Source: an uncultured Clostridia bacterium (GTDB lineage: Bacteria; Bacillota; Clostridia; Oscillospirales; Oscillospiraceae). Taken from it: a stretch of 15,613 nt of DNA. This document shows positions 14,321 through 15,613 of this stretch, piece by piece. The position numbers and the translations under genes were made by a program. The notes under the pieces were generated by a model. The model did no database searches. It was not told where the DNA came from and was given only the letters and a program-made list of their open reading frames with translations. Numbering within the stretch: the first letter of the stretch is position 1; each line of letters opens with the position of its first letter. The stretch spans positions 1 through 15,613 of the forward strand of contig CALDMR010000107.1 of the NCBI GenBank assembly GCA_937915065.1, given 5' to 3'.

Positions 14321-15457
14321 ATGCATTATTTCGATTATGCCGCCACCACGCCGGTATCCCCTGCCGTGGCCGGGGCCATGGTGGAGGCGCTGACCACCCA
14401 ATTCGGCAATCCCTCCGCCCAGTATCCCCTGGGCCGCGCCGCACGGGACGCCGTGGCCGCCCACCGCGCCGTGATTGCCGGCGCCCTGGGCTGCACACCG
14501 GAGGAGCTGTTTTTCACCTCCTGCGGCACGGAAAGCGACAACTGGGCCATTCAGGCCGCCCTGTATTACGGCCGCCACCGGGGAAAGCACATCATCACCA
14601 CCGCAGTGGAGCACAGCGCCGTGCTGGAGCCCTGCAAATTCCTGGCGCAGAACGGCTATGAAGTCACCGTTCTGAAACCTGACCGGGCAGGCCGCATTAC
14701 CGCCGAACAGGTGGCCCAGGCCCTGCGGGAGGACACGGTGCTGGTGTCGGTGATGTCGGTCAACAACGAAACCGGCAATGTATACCCCATCGCCGAGATC
14801 GCCCGGGTGCTCAAGGAGCGCCGCAGTGCCGCCCTGCTCCATACGGACGCCGTGCAGGCCTTTTTGAAGGTCCCCCTCTCCCCGGCAGACTGCGGCGCGG
14901 ATCTGATCTCCCTCAGCGCCCACAAAATCGGCGGCCCCAAGGGCATCGGCGCCCTGTATATCCGTTCCGGGCTGCACAGCAAGATCATCCCCCTGCTCCA
15001 CGGCGGCGGCCAGGAAGCAGGGCTGCGCTCCGGCACCGAAGCCACAGGGCAAATCGCCGGTTTTGCCAAAGCGGTGGAGCTGCGCGCGGCAAATCTGGAG
15101 CAAATTCTCCGCCACACCCGCGCCATGCAGGACTACGCCAAAGAGCGGCTGCTGTCCATCCCCACCATGGAGCTTCTGGGCACGCCCGACGCGCCCCATG
15201 TATTGTGCATGACCTTGCCCGGCTACCCCAGCCAGAATCTGGTGGGCGACCTGGGCAGCCAGGGCTTCTGCCTGTCTGCCGGCAGCGCCTGCCACAAGGG
15301 CAAGCCCAGCCATGTCATCGCCGCCCTGAATCCCGGCAAGAAAAAGGCCGCAGGCGCTTTCCGCATCAGCTTCGGCGCCAGAACCACGCGGGAGGAGATC
15401 GACCTGCTGTACGAGGCCCTGCTGGCCCATAAAAACACGCGCTTCCCCATGCTGTAA
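14321..15457 (+). CDS. Cysteine desulfurase (NifS/IscS-like, class V aminotransferase fold)
   Basis: Removes sulfur from cysteine as an enzyme-bound persulfide, feeding iron-sulfur cluster assembly or tRNA thiolation. The 378-residue PLP enzyme opens with YFDYAATTPV and has the cofactor-stacking His98 in VEHSAV. The Schiff-base lysine is Lys202 in SAHKIGGPKG, and the catalytic Cys324 sits in SAGSACHKG. The family RSGTE motif follows the lysine (LRSGTEAT). I start at the ATG at 14321 rather than the adjacent in-frame TTG at 14318, because AGGAG sits nine bases before the ATG. It may be co-transcribed with the next gene 37 bases downstream. In many Firmicutes such a gene precedes thiI, but the downstream start here does not look like ThiI. 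Which sulfur acceptor it serves is undecided. The adjacent MtaB, which needs iron-sulfur clusters, is a plausible indirect client. Confidence 0.94.
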   Translation: MHYFDYAATTPVSPAVAGAMVEALTTQFGNPSAQYPLGRAARDAVAAHRAVIAGALGCTPEELFFTSCGTESDNWAIQAALYYGRHRGKHIITTAVEHSAVLEPCKFLAQNGYEVTVLKPDRAGRITAEQVAQALREDTVLVSVMSVNNETGNVYPIAEIARVLKERRSAALLHTDAVQAFLKVPLSPADCGADLISLSAHKIGGPKGIGALYIRSGLHSKIIPLLHGGGQEAGLRSGTEATGQIAGFAKAVELRAANLEQILRHTRAMQDYAKERLLSIPTMELLGTPDAPHVLCMTLPGYPSQNLVGDLGSQGFCLSAGSACHKGKPSHVIAALNPGKKKAAGAFRISFGARTTREEIDLLYEALLAHKNTRFPML

Positions 15458-15494
15458 ATTCACGCTACGACGTTAGAAAGGAATCAAAAGGATT

Positions 15495-15613
15495 ATGAGT
15501 GAACACGATATTTTTTCCATCGGCAATCCGGAGCTGAAGGCCAAACTGGAGCGCCTGCACATCAATGGCGAAAACAAGGATCTGGAAGAGGAGATCCTGG
15601 ACGAGATCGCCAA
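15495..15613 (+). CDS. Unrecognised acidic protein, 5' end only (cut by window edge)
   Basis: An ATG at 15495 with AAAGGAA about 10 bases upstream opens a frame that runs to the window end, giving 39 residues. It starts MSEHDIFSIGNPELKAKLE and is rich in Glu, Asp, Lys and Leu with no hydrophobic stretch. This suggests a soluble, mostly helical N-terminus. I do not recognise the family. It is not the start of ThiI, which often follows a cysteine desulfurase, and nothing here resembles an IscU scaffold. The short 37-base gap with no terminator suggests it is expressed with the cysteine desulfurase. Confidence 0.7.
   Translation, partial: MSEHDIFSIGNPELKAKLERLHINGENKDLEEEILDEIA

Overview
The window is about 15.6 kb of GC-rich, gene-dense chromosome with no mobile elements, CRISPR arrays, tRNA or rRNA genes visible. 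Several features point to a Gram-positive gut Clostridia bacterium, most likely in the Oscillospiraceae/Ruminococcaceae group (Faecalibacterium, Gemmiger and Subdoligranulum are my best guesses). These are the presence of glgD (a Firmicutes marker), strong GGAGG-type ribosome binding sites, near-consensus SigA-type promoters in AT-rich gaps, and the UPF0237/UPF0210 pair. The genus is inference; the Firmicutes assignment is well supported.

Layout. (1) 1-1672: a promoter region and one plus-strand gene for a COG2509-type FAD-dependent dehydrogenase, closed by a bidirectional terminator. (2) 10172 down to 1719, minus strand: a complete bacterial glycogen cluster read glgB-glgC-glgD-glgA-glgP, the order also found in the Bacillus subtilis operon. 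glgB to glgC and glgC to glgD are joined by overlapping stop/start codons. glgA has its own extended -10 promoter, and a terminator-like hairpin lies between glgA and glgP, so the cluster is probably several transcription units. The products make ADP-glucose (GlgC/GlgD), extend the chain (GlgA), branch it (GlgB) and release glucose-1-phosphate (GlgP). No debranching enzyme or glucanotransferase is in the window. (3) 12863 down to 10484, minus strand: an operon for a YfbR-type HD 5'-deoxynucleotidase, a small ACT-domain protein (UPF0237) and a UPF0210 'PFL family' protein. It has its own promoter, and two terminator-like hairpins separate it from the glycogen promoter. (4) 14208 down to 12925: the radical-SAM tRNA methylthiotransferase mtaB, with a TTG start. 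(5) 14321 onward, plus strand: a NifS/IscS-like cysteine desulfurase and the first 39 codons of an unrecognised acidic protein cut by the window edge.

Most genes are housekeeping or core metabolism. The points that deserve a second look are regulatory: the overlapping face-to-face promoters of mtaB and the cysteine desulfurase, which form a perfect dyad; the terminator and internal promoter that split the glycogen operon; the long glgB leader with a palindrome at the start site; and two intergenic hairpins that share a 12-mer. The functionally uncharacterised ACT/UPF0210 pair is the best candidate for undescribed biology. I found no convincing novel defence or mobile system.
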